Shown here piece after piece: positions 1 through 8,196 of a stretch of 64,000 nucleotides of DNA (position 1 is its first letter; the number at the start of each line of letters is the position of its first letter). Source of the DNA: a virus. The DNA lies in the IMG/VR virus record IMGVR_UViG_3300031669_000001, positions 126,001 through 190,000 of that record; one strand, given 5' to 3'. The notes beneath the pieces were generated by a model. The model saw only the letters and a list, made by a program, of their open reading frames with translations. It ran no database searches and was not told where the DNA came from. Made by a program: the position numbers and the translations under genes.

Positions 1-1595
1 GCTACAACTTCTTTGCCGCCGCCTTCAGGTTTTTCTGTTGTTTCAGGTGCAGCTTCTTCTGTTTCACCTGGGGCTTCAGTGGACTTGGTGTGATCATCGT
101 AGCTCTCTGCAACTTTGATGTCAGGACGACCGTCCATCCACTTAGGATCGTACATCATGCGAAGATCATCCAAGGTCTCATCGATTCCATTGTCAGGGAT
201 GTTAAGCTCCTGTTTGAGTAATGCTTGGTTCTCTTGGATGTCATCTTCAGAGAATCCAAGGTAGTGCATCAACTTATAACGAGCAGATAGGTAAGGAACA
301 TCTTTAACGTTGCTGAAGTTAGAAATCATCTTCTCATCGACTTCAGCCTGCTTGTAGTCTTTGAAATTCTGTGGATCGCAAAGGCGAATCTTAAAGAGGT
401 GATCATCAATCTTGATGTCAGAAGCTTTTAGGTAAGCTTTAAAGTGATCATCGAACGTGCTGTTGATCTTAGACTGTAAACGTGAAACGTAGTTAGCAAA
501 TCGAACTTCTTCAATGTAAGCGATACCAACCTTACCATCAGAGATAGTTGCACCACCCTCTTGTCCACCACGCATGTAAGATGCTGGGATGCGGAGACCT
601 TGAAGGAACTTGTTTTGGAAGTAATTTAAGTCAGTGATCTCACCAAGGTTCTCACCTCCAGAAAGAGTCTCTACTCTTGAACCACGACCATCTGCCGTTT
701 GAGCGAAGAAGTAATCTTCGTTCATAGACATTGGGTTGTAGACAGAGTCAATCTTATCTGATCCGCCTGTTTCATTTGGAATGCGCTTCTGCTTCAACTC
801 ATTACGAATCGATTCCATGTAGGCTTTGACACGCTGAGGAGGCATGTTACCAACATCAACGAAGAACACTCTACGCTCTGGAGCGCGAACGATACGATAG
901 ATAATGACAGAATCTTCAAGCAACGATAAGTGACGGAATGCTTTAACGCAGGCCCACAGAGGAGATTCACCAAATGGACCATTTTCACCCATGGAAGATG
1001 AAAGCGTAAAGTGAACGATACCTGCAGCTGGAACGATCGTAATATCGCCAAATGCACCTTGACGATTCTTTTCACCTGTACGAATGTGGTAGTGTTCTGG
1101 CTTACCATTTTCATCTATCGTGATACCGATGATGTCGCCTGGATCGATGTACTTCCACTTCTTGAAGTCTGAGGTCTTCTGGAAGAAGCAGTCACCAAAC
1201 TTTACGGTTGTACGAGCTATATCATAAAGTGTAGTGTGAAGATCTTGAATTTCTGCCCAGTGTCTGAGAGCAGCTCTGACAGTCATCGTTATAGAAGCAG
1301 GAACTTCTTTGTTGTTCTCATTTTGATATTCGATTTCAAATGGTAAATTTGTTTTAATGTTGATCTGTGTCATTTCTTCAGCGATTGTATCTAGAGCTCT
1401 AGATACAAATACGTCGCTGTCCATGTTCTTGTACTGAGTGTACTTAGAGAACCTTGATGAAGCACCTTTCATCACCTTGGTATACCAAGAGAAATTACTA
1501 TAAAGCTTTGCAGCTTCAGTGCTTGATGCTACATAGTTTGACTTTGATGGAGCTGGTTTAACGATTCTCCAGTAGTCTGTAAAGATGCCTGCCAT
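1..1595 (-). CDS. 20: Portal protein, gp20-like (3' end outside window)
   Basis: The open frame starts at an ATG preceded by AAAGGAAACTAATC and runs off the left edge without a stop, giving at least 531 residues. It begins MAGIFTDYWRIVKP and contains stretches typical of T4 gp20: SRALDTIAEEM, FKKWKYIDPGDIIGI, FVDVGNMPPQRVKAYM, NPMSMNEDYFFAQ and GRGSRVETLSGGENLGEI. In the T4 family this protein forms the dodecameric ring at one head vertex. It nucleates prohead assembly, docks the terminase and passes DNA. The visible C-terminal part is Glu/Thr/Pro-rich. It lies downstream of the tape-measure-like gene on the same strand. Prohead protease, scaffold and capsid genes would be expected to the left of the window, by analogy with T4. 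Confidence 0.93.
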   Translation of the reverse strand, partial: MAGIFTDYWRIVKPAPSKSNYVASSTEAAKLYSNFSWYTKVMKGASSRFSKYTQYKNMDSDVFVSRALDTIAEEMTQINIKTNLPFEIEYQNENNKEVPASITMTVRAALRHWAEIQDLHTTLYDIARTTVKFGDCFFQKTSDFKKWKYIDPGDIIGITIDENGKPEHYHIRTGEKNRQGAFGDITIVPAAGIVHFTLSSSMGENGPFGESPLWACVKAFRHLSLLEDSVIIYRIVRAPERRVFFVDVGNMPPQRVKAYMESIRNELKQKRIPNETGGSDKIDSVYNPMSMNEDYFFAQTADGRGSRVETLSGGENLGEITDLNYFQNKFLQGLRIPASYMRGGQEGGATISDGKVGIAYIEEVRFANYVSRLQSKINSTFDDHFKAYLKASDIKIDDHLFKIRLCDPQNFKDYKQAEVDEKMISNFSNVKDVPYLSARYKLMHYLGFSEDDIQENQALLKQELNIPDNGIDETLDDLRMMYDPKWMDGRPDIKVAESYDDHTKSTEAPGETEEAAPETTEKPEGGGKEVV

Positions 1596-1632
1596 GATTA
1601 GTTTCCTTTTATATTTTATCTATTTACTATAG

Positions 1633-3849
1633 TCATTGGATGTTGTTTGCTACTACGCTAGGTGAGCTCTTCAACATTCTTTTATCTACTCCAGCTTTGT
1701 ATGCAATTGCTGTGTTCTGTGCAATCGTTGTCAAAAGTGAAGTTTGCTTCCTGGTTTCATCTAAGAGATTATCACTTTGTCCTAAACCAGCAGTCGAAGC
1801 TTTATGAGCATCTGTTGTAGAGCCTTTTAGATTTGCATCCAACACATTAGGTGCTTTATCCATAGCAGCCATTTCTTCAGGTGTCCATTGATCTGATCCA
1901 GGTTGTCCAGCAGGTGCTCCAAGATTTTCACTATGAAGCAATAAGCCGAGACCTGTCGCGCCTCTTGCAAAAGGCAATGCTTTACTAGCTATCTTGGAAA
2001 CCAAGCTTGTTCCGCCAGCAGCAACTCCACTAGGAATAGCTTTAGCTGCAGCGCCTCCAAAAAAACCTTCCAACATAGAACCTATGCCACCAGCGCTTGC
2101 ACCACCTTTGCTTACAATAGATCCAAGAATATCCTTGAACTTGCCAAGATTAAGAATTACAGCACCAAGTCCTTCAACCATGCCCTTCAATCCTTTTGTT
2201 ATGCTATTCTCCATTATTGCATTATAATTTTGTTGAATATCTCTTGCAATTTTCAAGCTCTTGACATACATGTCTACGTTACCAGCAACTTGATCAGCTG
2301 CCTCGGCTTTGCCTTGAGCTATCTGTCCGCTTGTAAGATTTCTTCCTTGAGCTTGTGCTTGATATATTGCGGTTCCACGAGTAGCTACGTTTTCAGCGGT
2401 ACCACCACCCATGAGACGCATTAAATTTTCAGGTATCTGCATAGCACCTGCAGCCATTATATCCCCAGGGTGTTCCATTGTTCCTGCAACTTTAGCCTGT
2501 TTCTGTGTTAATGAAGCCTGTGCGCTACCAACTGCTAAAAATTCTTTCCCCATGGTTGCTTGTGCAGCTTTGATTTGATCATCAGTTGCACCTTTTGTAT
2601 AATCTAAATACTCCATCAGCTTTGGAAGTGCAGCTTTTAATGCTTCATCTCCAGAATCTGCAGCTAATTGCTGTAGATAAGATTTAGAAACTTCAGCGCC
2701 TTTAACCTTTTCAGCTAAATTTGCTTTATGTGGATCGTAAAGCTCCGAAACTTTATCATTGAATTCTTTTATTTGCTCATTAGAAAGACCCAAATTCTTA
2801 TTGTTTTCAGTTCTTTGAATTATCTCTTCCTGTAAAGCATCTCTTCCAGCTGCATCTAATCCATTCAATCTAGTTTGAAGAGTTTCACTTTTATATTGAG
2901 CTTCAATTAGATCCGAATATGTATCATAGCTGTCACCATACAACGATGCAAATTGTGTAAAATGTTTTTGCATACCAACCATTGACTTGTTAAAATTCTT
3001 TGAATTCACAGTCGTACCCATTGTCTTCATGGACTCTATAAACTTTGCAGTTGCAAAGTTACCCTCTCTACCCATAAATTCAAGTCCTTTACCAGCTTCA
3101 TAAAGTTTAGCTGTAAAATTCTGTACGCCTTTTATACCTCCGCCCAATTGTCTAATTGAATCACGGTTCTTAGCAATTACACCGGAAAATTCATCAAATG
3201 ACATATTAAGGTGCATAGCACCTCTGTTAATTGAAAGCAAAGAATCTTGCAGACCGACAGCTGTTGCTTTGTTAAGTTCTCCGATCGCCTGGTTAGCAGC
3301 ATCTTTAAGAGTAGCGATCGCATTTGATGCGGTAAATGTGTTTGCTGCCCAGCCCTTTAAGGCCTTCATACCTCTAGAACCAGCGCTTGTAAACTTATCT
3401 AGCGAGTCTGCACTACCGATTAACTTTGCAGTCTGTTTAGATAACGCATCGTGATTTTCCTCTAGATCATTTATTTCACGAAGTTCTTGTAAGTGTCTTT
3501 TATCAGCATCTGCAATGATCTGATCTTGAATTTTTTTGTTCAGTTTATTGAAAGTCTCTGACTTGCGCATCGTTTCAATTTCTTTCTTGAAACGTTCGCG
3601 AGCAACCTTATTGAGTGCAATAACGCGCTCTTCTTGAATCTCGAGCGCGTTAGATAAATCTCTAGAAGATTTGATAACTGCAAGTTGTTCGTCTGTTAAT
3701 ACGCCGGCCTGCTTTGCAGCCTTTTTAAGATTTTCAGTTAAAACATCTATAGCTTTGCTGCCAAGAGTCTTCATTGCATCTGAGAGTTGCTGAGATGCTC
3801 TGATTTGATCTTGCATTGCTCGGTCTAGACGTGTGTCATCAGCGGCCAT
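1633..3849 (-). CDS. Tail tape-measure-like protein (gp29-like)
   Basis: 738 residues, start supported by AAAAGGTG. The N-terminal third is charged and probably coiled coil (residues about 1-150). Alanine/glycine-rich and partly hydrophobic stretches follow. One near residues 560-640 is rich in Gly, Ala and Ile, with runs such as GSMLEGFFGGAAAKAIP. This layout, the length and the position beside the portal fit a tape-measure or hub protein like T4 gp29 (590 residues), which sets tail-tube length from the baseplate hub. I see no enzymatic domain. A divergent late promoter lies 39-46 bases upstream. The role is inferred from composition and context, since sequence identity to gp29 is not evident by eye. 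Confidence 0.6.
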   Translation of the reverse strand: MAADDTRLDRAMQDQIRASQQLSDAMKTLGSKAIDVLTENLKKAAKQAGVLTDEQLAVIKSSRDLSNALEIQEERVIALNKVARERFKKEIETMRKSETFNKLNKKIQDQIIADADKRHLQELREINDLEENHDALSKQTAKLIGSADSLDKFTSAGSRGMKALKGWAANTFTASNAIATLKDAANQAIGELNKATAVGLQDSLLSINRGAMHLNMSFDEFSGVIAKNRDSIRQLGGGIKGVQNFTAKLYEAGKGLEFMGREGNFATAKFIESMKTMGTTVNSKNFNKSMVGMQKHFTQFASLYGDSYDTYSDLIEAQYKSETLQTRLNGLDAAGRDALQEEIIQRTENNKNLGLSNEQIKEFNDKVSELYDPHKANLAEKVKGAEVSKSYLQQLAADSGDEALKAALPKLMEYLDYTKGATDDQIKAAQATMGKEFLAVGSAQASLTQKQAKVAGTMEHPGDIMAAGAMQIPENLMRLMGGGTAENVATRGTAIYQAQAQGRNLTSGQIAQGKAEAADQVAGNVDMYVKSLKIARDIQQNYNAIMENSITKGLKGMVEGLGAVILNLGKFKDILGSIVSKGGASAGGIGSMLEGFFGGAAAKAIPSGVAAGGTSLVSKIASKALPFARGATGLGLLLHSENLGAPAGQPGSDQWTPEEMAAMDKAPNVLDANLKGSTTDAHKASTAGLGQSDNLLDETRKQTSLLTTIAQNTAIAYKAGVDKRMLKSSPSVVANNIQ

Positions 3850-3868
3850 TTTTCACCTTTTAATACGC

Positions 3869-3876
3869 AATAAATA
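3869..3876 (+). promoter_or_regulatory. Late promoter-like AATAAATA (plus strand)
   Basis: AATAAATA differs from the T4 late consensus TATAAATA at one base and ends 35 bases before the ATG at 3912. It would serve the plus-strand hub genes at 3912-5331. Confidence 0.5.
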
Positions 3877-3887
3877 TGTTTACATGT

Positions 3888-3895
3888 TATTTATG
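3888..3895 (-). promoter_or_regulatory. Late promoter-like CATAAATA (minus strand)
   Basis: On the minus strand this reads CATAAATA, one mismatch from the T4 late element, 38 bases before the tape-measure-like start. With the plus-strand element at 3869 it makes a compact region with two late promoters firing across each other. Confidence 0.55.
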
Positions 3896-3911
3896 TTAGG
3901 GAGAATTGTGT

Positions 3912-4289
3912 ATGTTTGATGATCTAAAAGAAGAGTGGATAACGAAAGCTTATCTATCCTATAAAGCTATTTTGATTCCATCGATCACTAAACAATTGTC
4001 TACAGCTGGATGGATGTTAGATCTTAACAGTCTTCCAACTACACCATTCCCCTTCAAAGAGCTTTTTATCAGGTGGCTCATTTCTATTAACAAGCAAAGA
4101 ATTCAGAAAAATGAACCAATTGTAGTAACTCTTTCAATCATCAAGATGTGTCCTCTCTGGAAGATAGTCAAATGTCCTATAAAGAGCATCAAGTTAACGA
4201 AAGAAAGTATGTTCAATAGGCCAAAATCTAGTACAGGATCAATAGGTTCAATAGGTCCAAATGGAACCATAGGTTCCATAAACAAATAA
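3912..4289 (+). CDS. Unknown small protein in hub cluster, Gly/Ser/Ile C-terminal repeat
   Basis: 125 residues starting MFDDLKEEW. This ATG sits 8 bases after GGGAG; an in-frame TTG six bases earlier is less likely. The body is rich in Lys, Ile, Leu and Trp. The last 20 residues form a simple Gly-Ser-Ile repeat (TGSIGSIGPNGTIGSI), encoded by a tandem array of aatagg-type units. The gene precedes the gp26-like gene by 11 bases and shares its late promoter, so it is probably a small baseplate-hub or assembly protein. T4 has gene 51 in this area, but I cannot match the sequence to it. Confidence 0.6.
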   Translation: MFDDLKEEWITKAYLSYKAILIPSITKQLSTAGWMLDLNSLPTTPFPFKELFIRWLISINKQRIQKNEPIVVTLSIIKMCPLWKIVKCPIKSIKLTKESMFNRPKSSTGSIGSIGPNGTIGSINK

Positions 4290-4300
4290 GGTAAATCATA

Positions 4301-5098
4301 ATGACAAATCCACTATTAGCAAAGATCAAACTACCAGGACGAATTTTCCAATTACCGTCTAAAGGCATATTTTACACAGAAGGGGTGTTAGCCGATCATA
4401 TAAAAGACGGTGAAATCGAAGTAAGACCGCTCTCTGCATTTGCAGAGATGAAGTTGAGATCACCTGACATGCTGTTCAGTGGACGGGCAGTCAGGGAAAT
4501 CTGTCTAGAGTGTATACCTGACATTCTGAAACCTGAAAGTCTAGTGTCAAAGGATGTAGATGCAATTTTTTGTTTTTTAAGAATAGTCACCTATGGTAGC
4601 ACAATGGATATTAAATCGATCCATGATTGCTCTAGCAGAGAAGTTCAATCTTATAAAGTGAACATTGAAGATATTATCATGAAGGCAAACAACAAGATTC
4701 TAGACCACATTGACGTTTTGTATTCTGTAACGCTTTCAAATGGTCAAGAAGTAAAACTGAAGCCTATTACGTTCCAAGATGCAATTGACATGTCCCATCT
4801 TGAATATGAAGTAGAGAAGAAATTGATTGATGGGATCACCGATCAGGAAGCTATCGAAAAATCTTTAGTTCATGACATCATGTCTGTGATAGAATCTGTT
4901 GATGGAATTACAGATCAAACAATGATCGAAGAATGGGCTAGAAGTCTTCAGCGTAAATTCTTCGACGAGATCATAGAGAAAGCTCAAGCTGCTAGTGAAT
5001 GGGGTTTCAATTTAACTGTAGAACTAACATGCAAGCAGTGTGAAAAAATCTATCAACACAATCTTGAATTGGATCCAATAAATTTTTTCTCCGGGTGA
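4301..5098 (+). CDS. 26: Baseplate hub subunit, gp26-like (T4_baseplate family)
   Basis: 265 residues. The N-terminus LPGRIFQLPSKGIFY and the following LADHIKDGEIEVRPLSAFAEMKLRSPDMLFSGRA pattern are characteristic of the T4 gp26 baseplate-hub family, which binds the hub during baseplate assembly. The C-terminus has a C-x2-C pair (LTCKQCEKIYQ). At 265 residues it is a little longer than T4 gp26 (208). Its stop overlaps the next start as GTGA, which suggests coupled translation. Confidence 0.85.
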   Translation: MTNPLLAKIKLPGRIFQLPSKGIFYTEGVLADHIKDGEIEVRPLSAFAEMKLRSPDMLFSGRAVREICLECIPDILKPESLVSKDVDAIFCFLRIVTYGSTMDIKSIHDCSSREVQSYKVNIEDIIMKANNKILDHIDVLYSVTLSNGQEVKLKPITFQDAIDMSHLEYEVEKKLIDGITDQEAIEKSLVHDIMSVIESVDGITDQTMIEEWARSLQRKFFDEIIEKAQAASEWGFNLTVELTCKQCEKIYQHNLELDPINFFSG

Positions 5099-5331
5099 TC
5101 GGTACACATAATTCGGAGACCATTTCCTCTGTGATCTCCACGTTCACCCGACAAAACGAGGCATTGCTTGATTCTATAAACCAGTTGATGTACTACTATA
5201 GAGGATCGTTGCTGAGAGATGATGCTTGGGCGTTGAGCTATCTGGAACGAGAGAAAATGGTCTCGTTCCTAAATGACAGATTCAAGGATGCGAAGGATAT
5301 GATGAAGAACAGAATTCCAGTGTTCTTATGA
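5095..5331 (+). CDS. Small protein coupled to gp26-like gene
   Basis: 78 residues, GTG start overlapping the upstream stop. Central motif YYYRGSLLRDDAWALSYLERE followed by MMKNRIPVFL at the end. This tyrosine/arginine-rich pattern followed by a helix recurs, as I recall, in small proteins after gp26 in T4-type phages. It is probably a baseplate-hub or chaperone component. It ends two bases from the converging gene at 5333, and no hairpin separates them. Confidence 0.65.
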   Translation: MIGTHNSETISSVISTFTRQNEALLDSINQLMYYYRGSLLRDDAWALSYLEREKMVSFLNDRFKDAKDMMKNRIPVFL

Positions 5332-5332
5332 G

Positions 5333-5701
5333 TTACAAGTTTTTCTTTGCTCTTTCATAATCAACAAGGAAGTTGATAGCACTTTCTGTTGTAGGTGAAC
5401 CTGAGGCTTCGTTAGCAGCAGCTTTTAATTGGCTAGCAGACGTTCCGTGAAAAATTGCTCTGATAACCATTAAGATAGTCTTCAGCATCGTTATCCAGAA
5501 TATCAGTACCATTACAGCTAGGAAGAGGAATGCAGTGATTCCGATAACGCTATCGTATTCAAAGAACATGTCTTTGAAGTAGAACAGGATGAAAGTGAGA
5601 GCTACTCCACATACTGATCCAAGGATTGTGATGATCAGCATCTGGAACCAACCAGGAAATAAAGACATGATGAACATATCGCGTACTGTGTGGTTGCTCA
5701 T
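5333..5701 (-). CDS. Small membrane protein, two transmembrane segments
   Basis: 122 residues, start supported by GGAGAATATC. Two strongly hydrophobic helices are visible at about residues 20-42 and 52-80, followed by a soluble, mildly charged tail of about 40 residues. It is not recognised. Size and topology would allow a holin, an antiholin or an inner-membrane protein, and nothing in the sequence decides among them. An early-type promoter candidate lies immediately upstream. Confidence 0.6.
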   Translation of the reverse strand: MSNHTVRDMFIMSLFPGWFQMLIITILGSVCGVALTFILFYFKDMFFEYDSVIGITAFLFLAVMVLIFWITMLKTILMVIRAIFHGTSASQLKAAANEASGSPTTESAINFLVDYERAKKNL

Positions 5702-5737
5702 GATATTCTCCTTCTATAAGTCTTATTTGATGTGATA

Positions 5738-5772
5738 ATTATATCACTTCTTGGAGAAAAGTACACACTTAT
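5738..5772 (-). promoter_or_regulatory. Putative early/middle promoter (TATAAT)
   Basis: On the minus strand, AAAATAAGTGTGTACTT is followed after 15 bases by TATAAT (5738-5743). The same AAATAAGTGT...GTACTT block lies 16 bases before a TAAAAT at 8161-8166. The match suggests a shared host-RNA-polymerase promoter type for the genes at 5333-5701 and 7875-8141. Confidence 0.45.
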
Positions 5773-6013
5773 TTTCGATCGGCTGGTATGGATGAAGAGG
5801 GGTATTCACTACAGAGATAGACCCGGTACGGGTCTCGGCAGCCCGGGCTGCCGCAGCTGGTACCAACAGCTCATCAGTACGCTGCGATCGGTATCTCTTG
5901 TAGTCAGACCAACAAAGTGAAATAAGGCGAAAGGGGCTTACTCTATCCACTTCCTTCCTTTCATTGACGATACGATCCATCCAGAAAGTGTAATAAGAAT
6001 CAAAGTCCATCAT
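5744..6013 (-). CDS. Unknown small protein
   Basis: 89 residues, beginning MMDFDSYYTFWMDRIVNERKEV; the start overlaps the upstream stop (ATGATG). Basic and aromatic, with an Ala/Arg-rich middle; not recognised. It is the last gene of a tightly packed minus-strand run (7394 down to 5744) and its 3' end doubles as the promoter block for the next gene. Confidence 0.5.
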   Translation of the reverse strand: MMDFDSYYTFWMDRIVNERKEVDRVSPFRLISLCWSDYKRYRSQRTDELLVPAAAARAAETRTGSISVVNTPLHPYQPIENKCVLFSKK

Positions 6014-6735
6014 GTTTGTAACACCAGTTCGTCACTGTACCATAGTTCCCAGAGTTTGGCCAACACTGTTCCGACGTTTTTCGAGAGACTTTTGACCTCT
6101 GATTCTCCTGAACGCCTCTGTGAAGGAGAATCACATTTTGTGATCATTCCACTATAATACATTGATGTAGTGGATACATTGGAATCCCGCAAAAAGAAAT
6201 CGTGCATAGCTCCAAGAGCCTCCTTAAGCATGGCATGCAACTGTTCACGATCACGCTTTAGAAAGCGTTGATTTATGAATGAATACAACCATTTAGCGTA
6301 CTTAAAGAATGAATATGTTGAGTTACGAGAGATCTTTTCATCGATCTTATAACCTCTGGTAATTGGACTGAACAACTTCGTAAACACCTCTCTGTAGAAG
6401 TATTGACCGCAGTCAGCTATGATGGAATTTTTTGATGGGGTTGAGAAAGCTGAACGACTGCTAAACTCGATGTTCAGTTGTTTACGAAGGATCATACCAT
6501 AGTTGACTATAGTTGCTTGCTTTCGCTCACCACTAAGGACTGCATCAAAGAATTGCTTGTGCTCTACGTATGGGTTGGCCAGAGATGATCTATGGTTGCC
6601 GCCCGCTTCAGATTGCGGAGTGAAAGGCATCGCCTCTCTACCGTTCTGCTTTGAGAATTCTTTGATAGACTTTGAGATGTCTGTAGCACGTCCTTTGAGA
6701 GCGAACTCAGACCAACCGATTAGCTTTCTCGACAT
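6010..6735 (-). CDS. Unknown protein
   Basis: 241 residues, rich in Ser, Lys, Arg and Phe, starting MSRKLIGWSEFALKGRATD. No signal peptide, membrane segment or catalytic motif is visible. It overlaps the upstream stop as TAATG and the downstream gene by four bases, so it is translated as part of the 5744-7394 small-gene run. Not recognised. Confidence 0.6.
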   Translation of the reverse strand: MSRKLIGWSEFALKGRATDISKSIKEFSKQNGREAMPFTPQSEAGGNHRSSLANPYVEHKQFFDAVLSGERKQATIVNYGMILRKQLNIEFSSRSAFSTPSKNSIIADCGQYFYREVFTKLFSPITRGYKIDEKISRNSTYSFFKYAKWLYSFINQRFLKRDREQLHAMLKEALGAMHDFFLRDSNVSTTSMYYSGMITKCDSPSQRRSGESEVKSLSKNVGTVLAKLWELWYSDELVLQT

Positions 6736-7082
6736 TAAATGATAGGTGGAGGAAGATCATCCTCGATAAATTTGGTTTGTTGCACAAGCGCTGGTTGTAC
6801 CTGCTTTATAGGTTCACCGATCTGTGGATTTGACATTGTCTTTTTGAGATGTTTGTAGAGCCCACGAACGCTTCGTTTTTCCACTGTCACCGTGCCTGCA
6901 GCGATTGGAATATTCTTGGTAACCGTGTTGCCTTCTTCATCGAGATCTTCAACGGAGATCATCTTGCGATTCTGTTTGTTCTCCGAGTATGCAACCTGAG
7001 GTAACGCTTGATCAGTCGGGTTTTGTTGAGCTTGCAGGTTCTTCAACACTCGACGGAGTGCCTTTGCTTTCTTTGAGTTCAT
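6735..7082 (-). CDS. Unknown small basic protein
   Basis: 115 residues. ATG supported by AAAGGAAAGCAC, although this start lies inside the 3' end of the preceding gene, giving a 71-base overlap. N-terminal helix is Lys/Arg/Gln-rich (MNSKKAKALRRVLKNLQAQ) and the C-terminus is proline-rich. Not recognised. Confidence 0.5.
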   Translation of the reverse strand: MNSKKAKALRRVLKNLQAQQNPTDQALPQVAYSENKQNRKMISVEDLDEEGNTVTKNIPIAAGTVTVEKRSVRGLYKHLKKTMSNPQIGEPIKQVQPALVQQTKFIEDDLPPPII

Positions 7083-7245
7083 GTGCTTTCCTTTTGTCTT
7101 CTTCTATTCTACGGGCTAGGTGTTGTCGCGCTCTTCTTACTGCCATGGCGATATCTGGCTTTCGCTGATCATCTCTTAGTAATCCATTTAGATGATCAGT
7201 CCATTCTTTTACAGATGCTGCTTGATGTGGTGAACTCAGGAACAC
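7012..7245 (-). CDS. Unknown small protein, GTG start
   Basis: 77 residues, GTG start 8 bases after GGAG, overlapping the 52-residue gene upstream by 10 bases and the gene downstream by 71. Sequence runs MFLSSPHQAASVKEW with a basic helical middle (RRARQHLARRIEEDKRKAH). Not recognised. The long overlap makes one of the two overlapping starts less certain than usual. Confidence 0.45.
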   Translation of the reverse strand: MFLSSPHQAASVKEWTDHLNGLLRDDQRKPDIAMAVRRARQHLARRIEEDKRKAHELKESKGTPSSVEEPASSTKPD

Positions 7246-7394
7246 CAGTGTGACTCCACGTTTCTCGATTCTTCTTTTCTACATCTCTTGCAACTTCTGC
7301 GTTGATGCGATACCAAATATTTCAAACCTTTGGCAGCTGTTGGAGACCATGGCATATAGTTATGGATTCCGAATAAGCAGAGAATCTTCTTCAC
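7236..7394 (-). CDS. Small zinc-ribbon-like protein, 52 residues
   Basis: GTG start in a GTGA overlap with the preceding stop, with AAGG eight to nine bases before it. It begins MKKILCLFGIHNYMPW and ends with SCKRCRKEESRNVESHWC. The CxxC plus a later His-x-Cys gives four potential zinc ligands. A leader of the type MKKILCLLGxHxW followed by a Cys-pair is, from memory, frequent in tiny phage zinc-ribbon proteins. No partner is evident. The coupling on both sides supports it being expressed. Confidence 0.6.
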   Translation of the reverse strand: MKKILCLFGIHNYMPWSPTAAKGLKYLVSHQRRSCKRCRKEESRNVESHWCS

Positions 7395-7882
7395 AGCATA
7401 GACCTTACTTCTTGCATAGCTTCGACCACCTTGTAAAGCTTAACGCTAACGTCAAGCATCTTATCAAGAGAGTCAACCACGAAGATGTTGGGATGATTCA
7501 TTTTCTTTAGGTGAGCCTTCACGATAGCCCTAGAATTTGAAGACTCTTTGGCTGCTGTTGGGTTTTCATGATGCAAAAGCTCATTGACTTTTGGATCTAT
7601 GAAGATGATCACAAATCTTTGATCATTCGCACGGATGGCACTTAGGATAGAATATCCAGTCTCTGCTAAAGAAGCTGTGCTGAAAGTTTCTGACGTTATT
7701 GGGAATAGAACGATGTCATCGTTAACCAAATGTTCAGCTTCTTCAGCTGAATCTTCCGGCTTCCAATCTGCTTTGAGGGGGTTGTAAAACTTGATGCTCT
7801 TTACTTGGTAGCGCTTGATGAACTTATCACGCCACTTGCTAGAGCCGCAGGTTCCAAATAATCCGATGCAAGGTTTAGACAT
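7391..7882 (-). CDS. Nucleoside 2-deoxyribosyltransferase-like protein
   Basis: 163 residues from MSKPCIGLFGTCGSSKWRD; this ATG overlaps the upstream stop (ATGTCTAA) and is preferred to one 18 bases earlier. Features of the Nuc_deoxyri_tr2 family are visible: GxxGxSxWR at the start, FYNPLKADWKPED, NDDIVLFPITSETFS, then SLAETGYSIL carrying the likely catalytic Glu, and FVIIFIDP. Members exchange bases on deoxynucleosides or cleave N-glycosidic bonds. In phages the role could be nucleotide salvage or base modification; I cannot tell which. About 20 residues at the C-terminus are helical. Confidence 0.7.
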   Translation of the reverse strand: MSKPCIGLFGTCGSSKWRDKFIKRYQVKSIKFYNPLKADWKPEDSAEEAEHLVNDDIVLFPITSETFSTASLAETGYSILSAIRANDQRFVIIFIDPKVNELLHHENPTAAKESSNSRAIVKAHLKKMNHPNIFVVDSLDKMLDVSVKLYKVVEAMQEVRSML

Positions 7883-8141
7883 TTCTCTTCGGCGCTCCAT
7901 GAAGTTCCATACACTGAACGCCTAAGGCGCTCACCTTTCGCACAAAGTCGAGACAGCCTTTTCCACCGTCAGGCTTGTACCATTCATTTCGAGCGTCATC
8001 TAGACACTTTTCCATGCACAGAATGAATTCGCCTGGTGTCATTGCAGGTTGCCCCTCATGTCGCTTAGCGTTTCCCTGTTGTGCGTCTTGATAATCTCTT
8101 TCGGAATCTACTGCTTGATAAACTTCGGATCTTGTTGCCAT
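7875..8141 (-). CDS. Conserved small phage protein (VDSERDYQD type)
   Basis: 88 residues from MATRSEVYQAVDSERDYQD; the ATG is preceded by AGGAGAGATC, so the 28-residue upstream extension is not used. The pattern YxAVDSERxYQDxQ followed by a helix with MEKCLDDARNEWY and DFVRKVSALGVQCME recurs in many T4-type phages as a protein of unknown function. First gene after a promoter candidate at 8161-8196. Confidence 0.7.
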   Translation of the reverse strand: MATRSEVYQAVDSERDYQDAQQGNAKRHEGQPAMTPGEFILCMEKCLDDARNEWYKPDGGKGCLDFVRKVSALGVQCMELHGAPKRNV

Positions 8142-8160
8142 GATCTCTCCTATGGATGTA

Positions 8161-8196
8161 ATTTTAACACATTGACATTTGCAAGTACACTTATTT
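8161..8196 (-). promoter_or_regulatory. Putative early/middle promoter (TAAAAT)
   Basis: Minus strand: AAAATAAGTGTACTT, 16 bases, TAAAAT (8161-8166), then a strong ribosome site and the ATG at 8141. It matches the block at 5738-5772. Confidence 0.45.

Noticed and set aside
3906-3911. TTG start for the 3912 gene
   Set aside because: The ATG six bases later has better spacing to GGGAG.
7250-7510. 86-codon plus-strand frame
   Set aside because: Opposite a coherent chain of minus-strand genes with coupled starts and no ribosome site of its own.
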